From positions 186,001 through 250,000 of the forward strand of contig NZ_FNNE01000004.1 in the NCBI RefSeq assembly GCF_900106945.1: a DNA stretch of 64,000 nt, in the 5' to 3' direction. Shown here piece after piece: positions 8,554 to 15,809 of this stretch. Positions within the stretch are counted from its first letter, which is position 1, and every line of letters starts with the position of its first letter. Source of the DNA: Marinobacter mobilis. GTDB taxonomy: Bacteria; Pseudomonadota; Gammaproteobacteria; Pseudomonadales; Oleiphilaceae. The notes under the pieces were generated by a model, which had not been told where the DNA came from, did no database searches, and saw only the letters and a program-made list of their open reading frames with translations. The translations under genes and the position numbers were made by a program.

Positions 8554-9615
8554 ATGCTCGATTGGGACGACGACGCCACCCCCAAACAACCCCAAACCAG
8601 CAATCCGGAAGGCCCGCGACCGGTCAACGTTGACGACAAGCGCGTGATCAACGGGGAAACCGACATCAACCAGCTGGCACCGTTCAAGTACCCCTGGGCC
8701 TGGGAGTACTTCATGAACGCCAACAAGAACCACTGGACCCCCCTGGACATCAACATGGCCCAGGACGTCCACGACTATCACCACCGGCTGACCCCGTCGG
8801 AGAAGCACGTTTACGAGAACGTGCTGGCCTACCTCACCACCTCCGATATCCTCGCCATGCGTAACATCGGCCTGGCGGTGATGGAGAAAATGAGTGCGCC
8901 GGAACTGCAGATCTACCAGGCCCGCCAGGTGTACGAGGAAGCCCTGCACACCTGGACCTACCAGCACTGCATCGAGACCCTCAACCTTGACCAGAGCGAA
9001 ATCTACAACCGCTACCGCGTGGTGCCCCAGATCAACCAGAAAATCCAGGTGGCCAATCGCCGCCTCGACGCCGCCATGCGGTCCGACATGAACCTGCGCA
9101 ACCCAGACGACCTGCAGGAGTTCATCATGTCCTACCTGTTCTTCGCGGCGGTGTTTGAAGGCTGCTGGTTCTACAACGGTTTCAGCCCCATCTTCGCCCT
9201 GCAGCGGCGGGGCCTGATGCGGGGCACCGGTGAGCAGTTGCAGTACATCCTGCGGGACGAAGCGATGCACTTCTCGTTTGGGCTGAAGGTGGTGAACCAG
9301 ATCCTGGAAGAGGAAAACATCACGCTCGACCCGAACGCCGTGCGCGAGATGTGGGACGAATCCGAAGCCGCCGAGCAGGCCTACGCCGACTATATCCTGC
9401 GTGATCCGATCCTCGGTTACTCCGCCGAGTACCACAGCGAGCAGTTCCGCTTCGTCGCCAACCGCCGCGCCCGCACCGTCGGCCTGGAAGAACCGTTCCC
9501 CGGCGCCAGGAACGTCTCACCCTGGCTGGACGAGCAGGCCACCATGCGCAAGGAGAAGAACTTCTTCGAGACCCGGGTGATCGAGTACCAGACCGGGGCG
9601 TCGCTGGAGTGGTAA
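8554..9615 (+). CDS. nrdB: ribonucleoside-diphosphate reductase, class Ia, beta subunit
   Basis: Small subunit holding the di-iron centre and tyrosyl radical that starts catalysis in NrdA; 353 aa. The metal and radical signature is intact: YEEALHTWTY holds the Glu and His ligands and the radical Tyr four residues on, EGCWFYNGF carries a later Glu, and ILRDEAMHFSFG gives the last Glu-His pair. The ATG at 8554 follows a GAGGAC site. The 140-bp gap after nrdA is filled by three palindromic repeats, which could change stability or the ratio of the two messages. The gene ends next to the integrase remnant of the integron. Confidence 0.95.
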   Translation: MLDWDDDATPKQPQTSNPEGPRPVNVDDKRVINGETDINQLAPFKYPWAWEYFMNANKNHWTPLDINMAQDVHDYHHRLTPSEKHVYENVLAYLTTSDILAMRNIGLAVMEKMSAPELQIYQARQVYEEALHTWTYQHCIETLNLDQSEIYNRYRVVPQINQKIQVANRRLDAAMRSDMNLRNPDDLQEFIMSYLFFAAVFEGCWFYNGFSPIFALQRRGLMRGTGEQLQYILRDEAMHFSFGLKVVNQILEEENITLDPNAVREMWDESEAAEQAYADYILRDPILGYSAEYHSEQFRFVANRRARTVGLEEPFPGARNVSPWLDEQATMRKEKNFFETRVIEYQTGASLEW

Positions 9616-9629
9616 GCGCTTACTGACCG

Positions 9630-9796
9630 TCAACTCAAGGGGCTGCGCACTCCGGCGAAACCCTGGCCCAACACATGGGTGTAGATCTGGGTGGTGCGCA
9701 GATCGGCGTGGCCAAGTAACTCCTGTACCGGTTGACGGGAAAAACCGCTCGAAACTGATCCCGTAAGCGCGGTTGCTGTACCTGATGGCCGTCCAT
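9630..9796 (-). pseudogene. intI: integron integrase intI with internal deletion
   Basis: On the minus strand an ATG at 9796, preceded by GGAGAG, begins [19 protein letters not shown], resembling the N-terminus of IntI proteins (PRLLDQVRE in IntI1). After about 20 codons the sequence jumps, in another frame, to [20 protein letters not shown] followed by [12 protein letters not shown] and a stop at 9630-9632. This second block is the diagnostic C-terminus of IntI, including the catalytic Tyr. Roughly 270 codons, including the other catalytic residues and the IntI-specific domain, are missing. The gene cannot make an active recombinase. Confidence 0.88.
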
Positions 9797-9815
9797 GTTG
9801 GCTCTCCAAGATTGG

Positions 9816-9831
9816 CTGTATTTATATACAG
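9816..9831 (-). promoter_or_regulatory. LexA (SOS) box of the intI promoter
   Basis: CTGTATTTATATACAG is a perfect match to CTGT-N8-ACAG. It lies 20 bp upstream of the intI remnant start. SOS control of intI by LexA is established for other integrons, so the control site has outlived the gene it controlled. Confidence 0.85.
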
Positions 9832-10007
9832 TAGTATTGGGTGCGTAAAATGTGGAAGTCAAGCGATTACATAGTGGTCCGCCGAATATTGGGCTAAGCT
9901 GTTGTTTAATCGGAAACTTAAGCCTGTGCCGGGATGTGTGAAATGCGGAGTTATCTAGAATCGGCTTTTTCGCAATATCGCGGAACGCGGTCTAATTGCT
10001 GTTAGGT
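9832..10007 (+). other. attI / cassette-promoter segment, copy 1
   Basis: This segment lies between the LexA box and the first cassette and ends in the core G-TTAGGT at 10001-10007. Its last 61 bp (9946-10006) match 17419-17479 with a single mismatch (A at 9957, G at 17430). The upstream half is homologous but diverged (shared TAGTATTGG start, GTAAAA and ATTACAT blocks). TCTAAT at 9991 could be a -10 of the cassette promoter; no strong -35 is seen. Confidence 0.75.
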
Positions 10008-10014
10008 CATTTAA

Positions 10015-10587
10015 ATGAGAAAAATTTCTTTACCCGCCACTAATACCGTTTCTATATCTATTCCGTTGGATGGTAGTACAGAGGCCGATGAAAATGGAGA
10101 GGTTCATTTGGGGGCAATAGGCTCCGATGAAATCTCTATGCTTGATAGTGCAAGAGAGAACGGAATGCATATCATCTGGTCTACGGTTTGCCTAGAAAAA
10201 AAGCTCGAAGATACGATTACGGACTTCTTTTTTGGAAAAACGAACTATCCGACAAGTCGCCGAAATGTGTTTGTAAATGAAGTATTGCAATCCTCATCTT
10301 TTCAGTTTTCGTTTAAAAAGAGCCTTATTAGCACGATCATCAAAGAAACCGGGGTATTAAAAGGTAAAGAGTCGAGCAAGCTTCAGGGTTTCCTCAAAAA
10401 AATCATGACTTGGCGAAATGCTTTCGCCCATGGAACTCTGAAATTCGATACAAAAGGTGGCGTTTTACTCAGCTATTTCTCGGGTGGCCACCAGAAAATA
10501 GTCTTGAATGAAGAATTTTGGGATGAAGTTGAAAACGTGTTCAAAAAATGCACCGATTATGTGGATAAAATTGATTCTACGCTTTGA
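10015..10587 (+). CDS. HEPN-like cassette protein
   Basis: First cassette after attI copy 1; 190 aa, AT-rich compared with the chromosome. I do not recognise a named family, but the alpha-helical C-terminal half contains MTWRNAFAHG (R134-N-x3-H139), the R-x4-H signature of HEPN ribonucleases. HEPN proteins act in toxin-antitoxin, abortive-infection and other defence systems. The N-terminal 50 residues look beta-rich. The start is ATG 10015, only 8 bp after the attI core, with no clear ribosome-binding site. Its first position suggests recent acquisition. The HEPN call rests on one motif. Confidence 0.6.
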   Translation: MRKISLPATNTVSISIPLDGSTEADENGEVHLGAIGSDEISMLDSARENGMHIIWSTVCLEKKLEDTITDFFFGKTNYPTSRRNVFVNEVLQSSSFQFSFKKSLISTIIKETGVLKGKESSKLQGFLKKIMTWRNAFAHGTLKFDTKGGVLLSYFSGGHQKIVLNEEFWDEVENVFKKCTDYVDKIDSTL

Positions 10588-10588
10588 G

Positions 10589-10646
10589 ACTTAACCAGGC
10601 GCGCAAGGCGGACGGCTTTCAGCCGCCGCTTCGCTTAGCGTTAGAG
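10589..10646 (+). repeat. attC site 1
   Basis: 5' core ACTTAAC (10589-10595), 3' core GTTAGAG (10640-10646), 58 bp. The arms GGCGGACGGCT and AGCCGCCGC pair around TTTC, leaving the A unpaired, as expected of an attC hairpin. Confidence 0.9.
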
Positions 10647-10652
10647 CTATTT

Positions 10653-11114
10653 ATGACCATTGAGCTAAGTTTAAATACTGAAAATCAGGACCATCGGCGT
10701 TTACTTTCCTCGTTGGTAGAGAGTTCTGAGGAATCAATTCTCTGTTCTGGCTGGTTGAAGGTTGAGGGTGTGAGGCATCTGGAGCCTTCTATACGAAAGG
10801 CCGTTAACAAGAATTTCTCAGTATCAATTATTTCCAATGCTGCTCACACACATAAACGTGCCGCAAATCTGATCAAAAAGTGGCCATGCGTCCGGCACTT
10901 TATGACGAAGAAAGATGCCAGAACATTACACTCAAAAGTCTACTATTTCCGTACCGGAAAGAGGTTCATTGCTATCGTCGGATCAGCGAACATCACGGAG
11001 GGCGGCCTGGTGTCTAGTGACGAAGCTAGCCTTAAGATATCAGGCACGGTCGAACATGATTTTCATGAAGAGATTAAGAGTTACCTCGATGATTTGGTGA
11101 GCCAACTACAATAA
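10653..11114 (+). CDS. phospholipase D-like (HKD) nuclease-type cassette protein
   Basis: 153-aa protein with one PLD-like half domain: LHSKVYYF (H93, K95), then 14 residues on VGSANITEGGL, the GS-N part of the HKD motif. Short single-HKD proteins such as Nuc or the BfiI nuclease domain dimerise to form one active site, so a DNA/RNA nuclease is likely. The N-terminal strand-helix region (ILCSGWLKVEG, SVSIISNAA) fits the PLD fold. I start at ATG 10653, just after the attC core, because the frame upstream runs through the attC. It follows the HEPN-like cassette, and both may be defence genes. Confidence 0.75.
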   Translation: MTIELSLNTENQDHRRLLSSLVESSEESILCSGWLKVEGVRHLEPSIRKAVNKNFSVSIISNAAHTHKRAANLIKKWPCVRHFMTKKDARTLHSKVYYFRTGKRFIAIVGSANITEGGLVSSDEASLKISGTVEHDFHEEIKSYLDDLVSQLQ

Positions 11115-11116
11115 GG

Positions 11117-11175
11117 CTCTAACCAATCACGCAAGGCGGACGCGCGGGGCGCGCCGCTTCGTTTTGGTGTTACAG
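11117..11175 (+). repeat. attC site 2
   Basis: 5' core CTCTAAC (11117-11123), 3' core GTTACAG (11169-11175). The arms CGGACGCGC and GCGCGCCG pair with an unpaired A. Confidence 0.85.
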
Positions 11176-11250
11176 CGGGAAATCCGAGTCGTGGCACCTG
11201 ATACCCATCCGTGTCAAAATTGGGCGATACGTGAACGAGAGGTTTTGTCC

Positions 11251-11475
11251 ATGAATCTCCAGAAAATTGAAGATGAGGCGCTCCATCTGCCCAAAGAAGA
11301 GCGAGCGCAATTGATCCAGCGACTGGTTCTGAGCCTGGAGTCTCCGTCAGAAGAGGAGCTCAAATCCGATTGGTTGCTTGAGGCCCGACGTAGAGGCGAA
11401 GAGCTCGACAATGGCACTGTTCAGGCTGTGTCTGGTGAAGATGTCATGAGGAAGGCCAGAGCACTGATCAAATGA
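11251..11475 (+). CDS. antitoxin, addiction-module component family (TIGR02574-like)
   Basis: 74-aa antitoxin of the type paired with ParE/RelE toxins. The opening pattern MNLQKIEDEALHLPKEERAQ, then LIQRLVLSLE, is typical of the putative addiction module component family; the C-terminus is charged and helical. The ATG at 11251 follows GAGAGG. Its stop overlaps the toxin start by 4 bp (ATGA), which indicates translational coupling. About 75 bp lies between the preceding attC core and this start, enough for its own promoter, as is usual for TA cassettes. Confidence 0.85.
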   Translation: MNLQKIEDEALHLPKEERAQLIQRLVLSLESPSEEELKSDWLLEARRRGEELDNGTVQAVSGEDVMRKARALIK

Positions 11476-11765
11476 ACTATTTTTTTCACCCGGCAGCGGA
11501 AGCCGAGTTCCTGGAGTCAGTTGGTTATTACGAATCAGAAGTTCCGGGATTGGGTGGTGCCTTCATAGAGGAATTTGAGGCCCTGGCCAATTTAGTTGGC
11601 GAGTCACCAAAAGCCTGGCAAGTCGAATTGCCTCCTGATATTCGTAGAGCGTCCCTTCACAGATTTCCCCTATCTATCGTTTATCGAGAGAGGCCTGATG
11701 GCTTCCAGATTCTGGCTGTTGCCCATGAACGGCGGCGTCCGCACTATTGGCTGGGCAGGCTTTAA
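11472..11765 (+). CDS. ParE/RelE-superfamily toxin
   Basis: 97-aa toxin of the second half of the TA pair. Features of the ParE/RelE fold are seen: MNYFFHPAAEAEFLESVGYYE at the start, PDIRRASLHRFPLSIVYRE in the middle and ILAVAHERRRPHYWLGRL at the end. ParE toxins poison DNA gyrase and RelE toxins cut mRNA at the ribosome; which applies here cannot be told. The stop codon overlaps the 5' core of the attC. TA cassettes are known to stabilise large integron arrays. Confidence 0.88.
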   Translation: MNYFFHPAAEAEFLESVGYYESEVPGLGGAFIEEFEALANLVGESPKAWQVELPPDIRRASLHRFPLSIVYRERPDGFQILAVAHERRRPHYWLGRL

Positions 11766-11837
11766 CAATCGGCTGCTCAGCGACCGATTTTCCGCCACTT
11801 CGCGGCTTCAAACCGGCGCGTGAGCCGGGCGTTAGCT
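11760..11837 (+). repeat. attC site 3
   Basis: 5' core CTTTAAC (11760-11766), 3' core GTTAGCT (11831-11837), 78 bp. Confidence 0.8.
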
Positions 11838-11856
11838 GTGATTGCCTCACCCGCAA

Positions 11857-11876
11857 AGTGATACTATAGTATCACT
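11857..11876 (+). promoter_or_regulatory. 20-bp palindromic operator before the phd-type antitoxin
   Basis: The perfect palindrome AGTGATACTATAGTATCACT lies 24 bp before the antitoxin start and includes a TATAGT -10-like hexamer. Phd-family antitoxins bind such palindromes to repress their own promoter, so this is probably the autoregulatory site. It shows the cassette carries its own promoter. Confidence 0.75.
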
Positions 11877-11900
11877 ATCAATTTGGATCAGGGTGAGCCC

Positions 11901-12158
11901 ATGAAAGTTGAGCTTGTTACAAACCTTAAGCGCCAAGCCACAAAAATCTTGGCAGATCTGCACGTGTCTAAAGAGCCGGTACTGATTACGGAACATGGCC
12001 AGCCATCGGCTTATCTTGTTGATGTGCAGGATTACGAGTTTATGCAGCGCCGACTTGAGCTGCTTGAGGGGCTCTCACGAGGAGAGCGAGCTGTACTTGA
12101 GGGAAGAACGTACAGCCAAAGTGAGGCCAGGGAGAAAATGAGTAAATGGCTGAAGTAA
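11901..12158 (+). CDS. Phd/YefM-family antitoxin
   Basis: 85-aa antitoxin. The N-terminus MKVELVTNLKRQATKILADL and the block PVLITEHGQPSAYLVDVQDYE are diagnostic of Phd/YefM. The C-terminal 25 residues (SRGERAVLEGRTYSQSEARE) form the toxin-binding tail. The ATG at 11901 follows AGGGTGAG. It overlaps the toxin gene by 13 bp and is preceded by a palindromic operator. Confidence 0.92.
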   Translation: MKVELVTNLKRQATKILADLHVSKEPVLITEHGQPSAYLVDVQDYEFMQRRLELLEGLSRGERAVLEGRTYSQSEAREKMSKWLK

Positions 12159-12448
12159 TCTGGACAGAGCCCGCCCTTCAAGAACTGGATGCCATCGCTG
12201 AGTACATTGCTCTAGACAATCCTGCTGCCGCAAGCGATCTGGTCCAACAGGTTTTCGATAAGACCGAGCGCTTGGAAAACTTTCCTCAATCCGGGCGGAT
12301 TCCTCCCGAACTCCCCAATTCGGTATACAGGGAGGTAGTGGTTCCACCGTGTCGTATTTTTTATCGTGAGGATGAGAAGCGGGTTCTCATCCTCTATGTC
12401 ATGCGAGAGGAGCGGCAGCTTCGAGCGTACATGCTTGGAAGCAGCTAA
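12146..12448 (+). CDS. RelE/ParE-family toxin
   Basis: 100-aa toxin paired with the Phd-type antitoxin. Family features are IWTEPALQELDAIAEYIALD at the start, then LENFPQSGRIPPEL, VVVPPCRIFYRED and VLILYVMREERQL, typical of the ParE/RelE (TIGR02385-like) group. It is the second TA pair in the array and belongs to a different antitoxin class from the first. The stop codon lies in the AGCTAAC core of a truncated attC. Confidence 0.9.
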   Translation: MAEVIWTEPALQELDAIAEYIALDNPAAASDLVQQVFDKTERLENFPQSGRIPPELPNSVYREVVVPPCRIFYREDEKRVLILYVMREERQLRAYMLGSS

Positions 12449-12572
12449 CCAGGCGCGTTTGTACCCGGAAGATGACGTTTATGAGCTTGAGCCTGCCCTT
12501 TCAGTGCAGCACTATGAGGTCATCGAGCATCAGTTTTCACCAGAGCCGCGGGGGTAACCGGGGGCTCTTGCT
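12443..12572 (+). other. half attC and remnant of a deleted cassette
   Basis: AGCTAACCAGGCGCG (12443-12457) is the left part of an attC whose right part is missing. It is followed by about 100 bp that read in one frame as YPEDDVYELEPALSVQHYEV plus IEHQFSPEPRG and a stop at 12555-12557. This looks like the C-terminus of some protein whose start has been removed. Deletion between two cassettes is the simplest reading. Confidence 0.5.
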
Positions 12573-12656
12573 TTGTAACCAGTCAATCAAGTTCGTTCCG
12601 GTCTGCGGCCTCCACCGGACGCCCCTGTCGGGCTGCCGCTTTTTTAAGCGTTAGGG
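12573..12656 (+). repeat. attC site 4
   Basis: 5' core TTGTAAC (12573-12579), 3' core GTTAGGG (12650-12656). Its left arm (CCAGTCAATCAAGTTCG) is shared with the attC at 21556, so the two belong to one subfamily. Confidence 0.8.
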
Positions 12657-12670
12657 AGTGAGGAAACACC

Positions 12671-13087
12671 ATGGATCAGGCAGAGTATTGGTACGCGGTA
12701 GCTTCAGTGCTGCTGTTCTTCAAAATGTTTGCTATCTCCCTCTATCAGGGGTTCCATCGAATCGGAAAGGGCACCTTCAAGACTCCTGAGGATGCTGCCT
12801 TCGTCGGGCGCGAGCCCGCCAAGGAGGAGTTACCCCAGGTTCAGAGAGCGGCTCGCGCTTGGTTGAATGACCTTGAGAACATTCCCATTTTTCTCGCGCT
12901 GGGAATTGCCTACGTTTGGGTCGGTGCAGCCTCAGGTATGGCAGTTTGGCTTTTCCTCGTCTTCACGGCAGCACGCTATCTCCATACTTTCTTTTATCTG
13001 TGCGGGATTCAGCCGTGGCGAACAGTGGCGTATGCCGTTGGGGTAGTTTGCATGTTCGTCATGACCATTCAGATTCTCGCGGCACTT

Positions 13088-13093
<6 letters not shown>
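12671..13093 (+). CDS. MAPEG-family membrane protein
   Basis: 140-aa membrane protein with four predicted helices (about 8-28, 72-92, 96-112 and 118-138). The segment RAWLNDLENIPIFLALGIAY is the MAPEG hallmark (membrane-associated proteins in eicosanoid and glutathione metabolism), and the FTAARYLHTFFYLCGIQPWR block also fits. Family members conjugate glutathione to lipophilic electrophiles or reduce lipid peroxides. The ATG at 12671 follows GAGTGAGG. Together with the GST, MerF and VOC cassettes it suggests a detoxification theme. Confidence 0.87.
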
Positions 13094-13639
<546 letters not shown>

Positions 13640-13716
13640 CCATAACCAGTAGCGTAAGCGGACCGCTTTCCCGCGCGGTTGCGCCTCGAAACCGGCCGCT
13701 TCGCATGGCGTTATGC
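13640..13716 (+). repeat. attC site 6
   Basis: 5' core CCATAAC (13640-13646), 3' core GTTATGC (13710-13716), 77 bp. Confidence 0.85.
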
Positions 13717-13733
13717 ATAAACAAGGAGAAGTT

Positions 13734-13994
13734 ATGACGTCACCAGTTATCATCGCTGCCATTGGAGCCGTTCTCTCCACGATTGCATACTTTCTGAGCG
13801 GTCGAATTAAGAATAAATACTGGCGAGGTTCAGCACAGATCGGTTCGATCGTATTTGGTCTTTTGATTGCCAGTTCGCTCTCCGGTGATACCAAGGTCGC
13901 TGCGGCTTCCGGGCAATACTATTTTTTCATAATGATTGCAGTCGCCGCATTAGCCAAAATTTTCGGTAAAAAACAGAGTAACGAGGTGGGTTAA
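13734..13994 (+). CDS. small integral membrane cassette protein
   Basis: 86-aa protein with three hydrophobic helices (about 4-22, 36-52 and 62-78) and a short charged C-terminus (FGKKQSNEVG). I do not recognise a family. The ATG at 13734 follows AAGGAGA. Small membrane proteins without known function are common integron cargo. Confidence 0.7.
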   Translation: MTSPVIIAAIGAVLSTIAYFLSGRIKNKYWRGSAQIGSIVFGLLIASSLSGDTKVAAASGQYYFFIMIAVAALAKIFGKKQSNEVG

Positions 13995-14019
13995 CAAGCC
14001 GCTCAGCTCAGCGCTAGGC
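13989..14019 (+). repeat. truncated attC (31 bp)
   Basis: GGTTAAC (13989-13995) is followed after only 16 bp by GCTAGGC (14013-14019). The paired arms are gone; the 3' core has GCT for GTT. Confidence 0.55.
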
Positions 14020-14046
14020 ATAAAACAAAAAAGGCAGGTGTCAGCC

Positions 14047-14389
14047 ATGTTGGAGGATGGAATTCTCGATCAAGACGAATCCGTTGAACTGCTAAGCAAC
14101 TAAACAAGATTCGTGGCGAATCATCAGAAATTGGAGAGCTGGCAAAAACGTCAACGTTGCCTGTTGATGAACCCGCTCCCGAACTAGAGTTGCGAAGGCA
14201 ATTCGTTCCTATTCACATGGCACATGTGCCTTTGGCACCAGAAAGGCGTGTTTTCAGGCAACTGAAGCTCTCGGTGGTATTGCGGTTACGGGCGCAAAAT
14301 CGCAAAAAGCCGTGGAGTATAGAGACAAGGGTATCCCTCTCACTATCGTAACCGAGGAGCATTGGGCTAGGTGCGGGAAACTTGGGTGA
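14047..14389 (+). pseudogene. broken BRCT-domain cassette gene
   Basis: Reading across frames gives MLEDGILDQDESVELLSN, then (other frame) GESSEIGELAKTSTLPVDEP and PAPELE, then a third block CAFGTRKACFQATEALGG with AVEYRDKGIPLTIVTEEHWA before a stop at 14387-14389. The last blocks resemble a BRCT domain (a DNA-ligase and repair-protein module), with the central strand region missing. There are at least two frameshifts and a deletion, so no functional product is expected. BRCT-like cassette genes of this type are a guess from pattern, not from alignment. Confidence 0.6.
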
Positions 14390-14420
14390 GTACCACCCAC
14401 AAAGAACCTGGGCTGGACTC

Positions 14421-14451
14421 ATTTAACTCGCCGCTGCGCAAAGCGTTGAAA
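14421..14451 (+). repeat. truncated attC (31 bp)
   Basis: ATTTAAC (14421-14427) and GTTGAAA (14445-14451) are separated by 17 bp. Like the site at 13989 it lacks normal arms. Confidence 0.55.
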
Positions 14452-14482
14452 GTGACAGGAAACGGATTCCAGGGGGAGAAGT

Positions 14483-14752
14483 ATGAAGTGGTTTCTAATC
14501 TATACAGCGATGTTATTTGGCTTGTGGCATGCGATTGATTTGGAGGGGGATACCGTCTTACAAAGCGCTGTTGCTCCCCTGGCCTTTGCTTTCGTGCTGA
14601 TAGCATGTCTGGTGTGGCTCGCTGGCAAAATCATTAAGCACCCCTCTTCGTCATCCGGTGACGCCGGTGGCGTCGGCACCGGTGGTTTTTTTGGTGGTGG
14701 TGACTCCTGTGGCGGCGGGGGCGGCGGGGGCGACGGGGGTGGAGGCTGCTAG
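14483..14752 (+). CDS. small membrane protein with glycine-rich tail
   Basis: 89-aa protein: two hydrophobic segments (about 3-18 and 30-50), a serine patch, and a tail of nearly pure glycine with spaced Asp and Cys residues ending GGGGC. The ATG at 14483 follows GGGGGAG. The family is not recognised; Gly-rich tails of this kind occur in some short exported proteins. The stop codon lies just before an intact attC. Confidence 0.65.
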   Translation: MKWFLIYTAMLFGLWHAIDLEGDTVLQSAVAPLAFAFVLIACLVWLAGKIIKHPSSSSGDAGGVGTGGFFGGGDSCGGGGGGGDGGGGC

Positions 14753-14753
14753 C

Positions 14754-14812
14754 CTTTCAACAAGTCACGGAGGCGGACGCGTGAGACGCGCCGTTTGGTT
14801 TTTGCGTTATGC
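14754..14812 (+). repeat. attC site 7
   Basis: 5' core CTTTCAAC (14754-14761), 3' core GTTATGC (14806-14812). The arms CGGACGCGT and ACGCGCCG pair with an unpaired A. Confidence 0.9.
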
Positions 14813-14825
14813 GTAGGATACGACG

Positions 14826-15209
14826 TTGATTAAGAAACTGTTCACAGAAAAGCTCTACGTGAAGATCACGCGCAACCGGTTTGAGATCATGAAGGTTTCA
14901 GGTGATCTTGCTGTTGAAGTTGTTTCACCTGCAGAACCCTTCAGTACATCAAGGCTTCTGATAGGGGAGTTTCGCTTAGCTGAACGCCATTTATCCGATG
15001 GCATTAAGAAAGTGTTGCCGAAGCAGTTTTTAAAGAAGAGCCCAGAAATACTTATGCATCCCCTTGAGATGATCGAGGGTGGCTTATCTGAGGTGGAAGA
15101 AAAAATTCTACGGGAAATCGCTCTTGGCACGGGTGCTCATAAAGTTGAGATCTGGCTGGGGAAGGAGCTGACACCCCAGGAAGCGGCCGAAAAGCTGGAA
15201 AATGCATAA
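14826..15209 (+). CDS. cassette protein with similarity to an MreB-type segment
   Basis: 127-aa protein starting with TTG at 14826 (IKKLFTEKLYVKI). The middle MIEGGLSEVEEKILREIALG, then TGAHKVEIW, resembles the GITEVEKRAVREAALEAGA segment of the actin-like protein MreB, but the nucleotide-binding motifs of a complete MreB are absent. It could be a modifier of cell-shape proteins or simply a distant relative; no function is assigned. A GGATACGAC sequence serves as a weak ribosome-binding site. Confidence 0.6.
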   Translation: MIKKLFTEKLYVKITRNRFEIMKVSGDLAVEVVSPAEPFSTSRLLIGEFRLAERHLSDGIKKVLPKQFLKKSPEILMHPLEMIEGGLSEVEEKILREIALGTGAHKVEIWLGKELTPQEAAEKLENA

Positions 15210-15267
15210 AAGGCGCATCCGTACGTGGGCTGCGGCCGCCGCACGGCTGCTTAGCTTGGCGTTATGT
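15205..15267 (+). repeat. attC site 8
   Basis: The 3' core GTTATGT (15261-15267) is clear. The 5' core is weak (TGCATAAAAGG around the stop). A GC-rich self-complementary centre (GCGGCCGC) is present. Confidence 0.7.
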
Positions 15268-15289
15268 GTAAGAAGCCAGGGGCAACTGA

Positions 15290-15685
15290 ATGTCCAAATA
15301 TTGGGTTGAATACGTACAGGAATATTGCCCCAGCCCGGTAAGTGTTGTGGTCCACCGACCGTTGGATTGTGAGTATTGGTCTGGCGCGACTCAGTTTGAC
15401 CCTCCTCTCCCGGCGCCTGACATCGGAAAGGGTTATCGTGTCTATAAGGTTGAGGTCAAAGGGTATGAGCTCTCCTTTTCAAGCACGGCGGAGCTGGAGC
15501 ACTGCATCGATGTTCTGTCCCAAAGACATTTACCAACAACCCGTTCCTTAACGGAACGATCCTGGCTGGGAAAAGGCCGTCAGCATCTTCATTGGTTGTC
15601 GAAGTTGCCCGGTGCGCTCAAGCCATATAAAGAACGGCAAGAAATTGTGAGATTACTGGGTTATCTGAACTCAGATAGCCAGTGA
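15290..15685 (+). CDS. hypothetical cassette protein
   Basis: 131-aa soluble protein with no recognised domain. It opens MSKYWVEYVQEYCPSPVSVV and contains a Trp/Leu-rich C-terminal half (WLGKGRQHLHWLSKLPGALK). The ATG at 15290 follows AGGGGCAAC. It is the last cassette of the first run. Nothing in its neighbours hints at a function. Confidence 0.7.
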   Translation: MSKYWVEYVQEYCPSPVSVVVHRPLDCEYWSGATQFDPPLPAPDIGKGYRVYKVEVKGYELSFSSTAELEHCIDVLSQRHLPTTRSLTERSWLGKGRQHLHWLSKLPGALKPYKERQEIVRLLGYLNSDSQ

Positions 15686-15748
15686 ATCAAGCCGACTGAT
15701 TTCCCGCTGCCGCCCCAGATCGGCGGCTTTCCATGCCCTTCGTTACTA
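15683..15748 (+). repeat. attC site 9 (decayed), end of first cassette run
   Basis: The 5' core reads GTGAATC and the 3' core GTTACTA (15742-15748). The central arms CCGCTGCCGCCCC and GATCGGCGG are still partly complementary. Confidence 0.5.
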
Positions 15749-15809
15749 ACGGCGTATTACTGGCCGCGGCGTTCTGTCGGTGCCGAATGATCAGTTCTTA
15801 AGAGAAAAG

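Noticed and set aside
12472..12654. 60-codon frame between two attC sites
   Set aside because: It runs through the attC at 12573 and has no features; the better reading is a remnant of a deleted cassette in another frame.
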